Of a stretch of DNA of 64,000 nt, positions 61,289-64,000 are shown piece by piece. The translations under genes and the position numbers were made by a program. The notes beneath the pieces were generated by a model. That model made no database searches. It had not been told where the DNA came from and worked only from the letters and a program-made list of their open reading frames with translations. The stretch is taken from the NCBI GenBank assembly GCA_963678675.1, contig OY783199.1, positions 17,415,510 to 17,479,509 on the forward strand, read 5' to 3'. Source of the DNA: Xiphydria camelus (taxonomy: Eukaryota > Arthropoda > Insecta > Hymenoptera > Xiphydriidae). Each line of letters starts with the position of its first letter. The stretch's first letter is position 1.

Positions 61289-64000
61289 GAGGAAATCTCA
61301 ACGGAACACCGAGATATCGATGATTTCTTGCGGGAAAAAAAATTTCTTTATACACAAAATCAGCGTTATTTCATATTTCCTTTGAGATCTCGACCAAATA
61401 ACCGTGCTTTTCGGAATCAGCGTAAAAAAATACATCGGATAGGGTGGTCGAGATTCCAATTCCGAAGATTTTCATTTTTCGAAAAAATTGACAATTTCTG
61501 TAAGGTCGGGACCTTACAGAAAATGCGATTTTTCGCAAAAATCGAAATCTCGGGAATCGAATTCTCGACCATCCTATCTTATGTATTTTTTCGCGCTGAT
61601 TACGAAAATGATATATTTATTGCGGAAATCTCAACGGAACACCGAGATATCGATGATTTCTTGCGGAAAAAAAAATTTCTTTATACACAAAATCAGCGTT
61701 ATTTCATATTTCCTTTGAGATTTCGACCAAATAACCGTGCTTTTCGGAATCAGCGTAAAAAAATACATCGGATAGGGTGGTCGAGATTCCAATTCCGAAG
61801 ATTTTCATTTTTCGAAAAAATTGACAATTTCTGTAAGGTCGGGACCTTACAGAAAATGCGATTTTTCGCAAAAATCGAAATCTCTGGAATCGAATTCTCG
61901 ACCATCCTATCTTATGTATTTTTTCGCGCTGATTACGAAAATGATATATTTATTGAGGAAATCTCAACGGAACACCGAGATATCGATGATTTCTTGCGGA
62001 AAAAAAAATTTCTTTATACACAAAATCAGCGTTATTTCATATTTCCTTTGAGATTTCGACCAAATAACCGTGCTTTTCGGAATCAGCGTAAAAAAATACA
62101 TAAGATAGGGTGGTCGAGATTCCAATTCCAGAGATTTCGATTTTTCGCAAAAATCGAAATCTCTGGAATCGAATTCTCGACCATCCTATCTTATGTATTT
62201 TTTCGCGCTGATTACGAAAATGATATATTTATTGAGGAAATCTCAACGGAACACCGAGATATCGATGATTTCTTGCGGGAAAAAAAATTTCTTTATACAC
62301 AAAATCAGCGTTATTTCATATTTCCCTTGAGATCTCGACCAAATAACCGTGCTTTTCGGAATCAGCGTAAAAAAATACATAAGATAGGGTGATCCAGAAT
62401 TCGATTCCAGAGATTTCGATTTTTGCAAAAAATCTAAGGCATACCCCTTAGATTTTTCGCAAAAATCGAAATCTCTGGAATCGAATTCTCGACCATCCTA
62501 TCTTATGTATTTTTTCGCGCTGATTACGAAAATGATATATTTATTGAGGAAATCTCAACGGAACACCGAGATATCGATGATTTCTTGCGGGAAAAAAAAT
62601 GTCTTTATACACAAAATCAGCGTTATTTCATATTTCCTTTGAGATCTCGACCAAATAACCGTGCTTTTCGGAATCAGCGTAAAAAAATACATCGGATAGG
62701 GTGGTCGAGATTCCAATTCCGAAGATTTTCATTTTTCGAAAAAATTGACAATTTCTGTAAGGTCGGGACCTTACAGAAAATGCGATTTTTCGCAAAAATC
62801 GAAATCTCTGGAATCGAATTCTCGACCATCCTATCTTATGTATTTTTTCGCGCTGATTACGAAAATGATATATTTATTGAGGAAATCTCAACGGAACACC
62901 GAGATATCGATGATTTCTTGCGGGAAAAAAAATGTCTTTATACACAAAATCAGCGTTATTTCATATTTCCTTTGAGATCTCGACCAAATAACCGTGCTTT
63001 TCGGAATCAGCGTAAAAAAATACATCGGATAGGGTGGTCGAGATTCCAATTCCGAAGATTTTCATTTTTCGAAAAAATTGACAATTTCTGTAAGGTCGGG
63101 ACCTTACAGAAAATGCGATTTTTCGCAAAAATCGAAATCTCTGGAATCGAATTCTCGACCATCCTATCTTATGTATTTTTTCGCGCTGATTACGAAAATG
63201 ATATATTTATTGAGGAAATCTCAACGGAACACCGAGATATCGATGATTTCTTGCGGAAAAAAAAATTTCTTTATACACAAAATCAGCGTTATTTCATATT
63301 TCCTTTGAGATCTCGAACAAATAAGCGTGCTTTTCGGAATCAGCGTAAAAAAATACATCGGATAGGGTGGTCGAGATTCCAATTCCGAAGATTTTCATTT
63401 TTCGAAAAAATTGACAATTTCTGTAAGGTCGGGACCTTACAGAAAATGCGATTTTTCGCAAAAATCGAAATCTCTGGAATCGAATTCTCGACCATCCTAT
63501 CTTATGTATTTTTTCGCGCTGATTACGAAAATGATATATTTATTGAGGAAATCTCAACGGAACACCGAGATATCGATGATTTCTTGCGGAAAAAAAAATT
63601 TCTTTATACACAAAATCAGCGTTATTTCATATTTCCTTTGAGATTTCGACCAAATAACCGTGCTTTTCGGAATCAGCGTAAAAAAATACATCGGATAGGG
63701 TGGTCGAGATTCCAATTCCGAAGATTTTCATTTTTCGAAAAAATTGACAATTTCTGTAAGGTCGGGACCTTACAGAAAATGCGATTTTTCGCAAAAATCG
63801 AAATCTCTGGAATCGAATTTTCGACCATCCTATCTTATGTATTTTTTCGCGCTGATTACGAAAATGATATATTTATTGAGGAAATCTCAACGGAACACCG
63901 AGATATCGATGATTTCTTGCGGGAAAAAAAATGTCTTTATACACAAAATCAGCGTTATTTCATATTTCCTTTGAGATCTCGACCAAATAACCGTGCTTTT
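61289..64000 (+). repeat. Array segment 15: AR-A-B-C-A-A-AN-AF-C module, cut by window end
   Basis: Unit starts: AR61289 A61622 B61955 C62234 A62546 A62879 AN63212 AF63545 C63878 (123 bp present). The order and marks match 33587-35841 and, from A62546, also 5652 and 36154. After about 17 kb of A-rich repeats this is a return to the module of the left part, so the A-rich repeat is an insertion or expansion inside the older order. Confidence 0.94.

Larger units (their letters stand above)
1..64000. repeat. Satellite DNA array, 200 tandem units of three length classes
   Basis: The window is tiled without gap by 200 direct tandem units anchored at GAGGAAATCTC. Counts are A 117 x 333 plus 8 x 332, B 26 x 279 plus 1 x 278, C 43 x 312 plus 4 x 328 plus a 123-bp partial; the sum is exactly 64,000. 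Units of one class are nearly identical; most differ by zero to a few diagnostic substitutions. No unique DNA, mobile element or gene interrupts the array, and it runs off both window edges. Landmarks present in every unit include GATATCGAT (overlapping EcoRV and ClaI sites), an A8-A9 tract followed by TTTC or TGTC, and CGCGCTGATTACG. Such arrays are known from eukaryotic heterochromatin; the centromeric or other location is inferred, not seen. The family is not one I recognise by name. Confidence 0.98.

Noticed and set aside
1..64000. CRISPR array
   Set aside because: Units are contiguous 279-333 bp repeats without unique spacers and with no cas genes.
1..64000. Transposon, LTR or MITE array
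   Set aside because: The hairpins resemble inverted-repeat elements, but there are no target-site duplications, no transposase or reverse transcriptase motif and no unit bounded by unrelated DNA.
1..64000. Ribosomal DNA spacer sub-repeats
   Set aside because: No rRNA sequence or promoter-like unique segment occurs in 64 kb, and the unit order lacks the regular long period of an rDNA cluster.
1..64000. Telomeric repeat or a named satellite family
   Set aside because: No short G-rich telomere motif is present, and the unit does not resemble the satellites I can recall, such as the 359-bp Drosophila family; naming it would be a guess.

Overview
The whole 64,000-base window is one satellite DNA array. 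I see no gene, RNA gene, transposon, telomere repeat or unique sequence in it. Reading it unit by unit, with each unit anchored at the recurring GAGGAAATCTC, gives 200 head-to-tail units (the last cut by the window end) whose lengths add up to exactly 64,000. There are three length classes sharing the same flanks. A is 333 bp (125 units, 8 of them 332 bp). B is 279 bp (27 units, one of 278 bp). C is 312 bp (48 units: 43 standard, 4 of 328 bp, 1 partial). The classes differ mainly at the tip of a large central inverted repeat. An uninterrupted array of this size with multi-unit higher-order repeats points to a eukaryotic constitutive-heterochromatin region (centromere, pericentromere, subtelomere, or a sex or B chromosome). 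The species cannot be named from this sequence. The reference B unit is 34% GC with about twice the expected CpG, which suggests a genome or locus without CpG-methylation decay.

Unit architecture: every unit has two dyad axes exactly half a unit apart (166.5 bp in A, 139.5 in B, 156 in C). The array is therefore really an alternating series of inverted half-units of about 140-167 bp, close to nucleosome size. The central dyad of B and C is nearly perfect (65 and 80 positions per arm). In A it is partly decayed around an intact 13-bp-stem inner hairpin.

Layout (notation: letter + unit start; AR, AN, AF = A units with diagnostic substitutions; A- = 332 bp; C+ = 328 bp): 592-8294 and 8295-14686 share a 20-unit block at an offset of 7,703 bp. 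14687-16018 is four A units. 16019-19531 repeats 11174-14686 at +4,845. 19532-24280 is mixed. 24281-28933 and 28934-33586 are a 4,653-bp 15-unit tandem duplication. 33587-37152 holds a 1,311-bp local duplication. 37153-40713 and 40714-45252 are two versions (11 and 14 units) of one block. 45253-50831, 50832-56390 and 56391-61288 are successive copies of an A-rich higher-order repeat of 17, 17 and 15 units (5,579, 5,559 and 4,898 bp). 61289-64000 returns to the AR-A-B-C-A-A-AN-AF-C module seen further left.

Long open frames do run through the array, up to 1,242 codons, because 333, 312 and 279 are all multiples of three. They end at a TGA fixed in C units and are broken by the 332-, 278- and 328-bp variants. 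I do not annotate them as genes. The interest of the window lies in the doubly dyad unit, the strict B-then-C order, the apparent origin of the length classes at hairpin tips, and the mosaic, recently homogenised higher-order structure.
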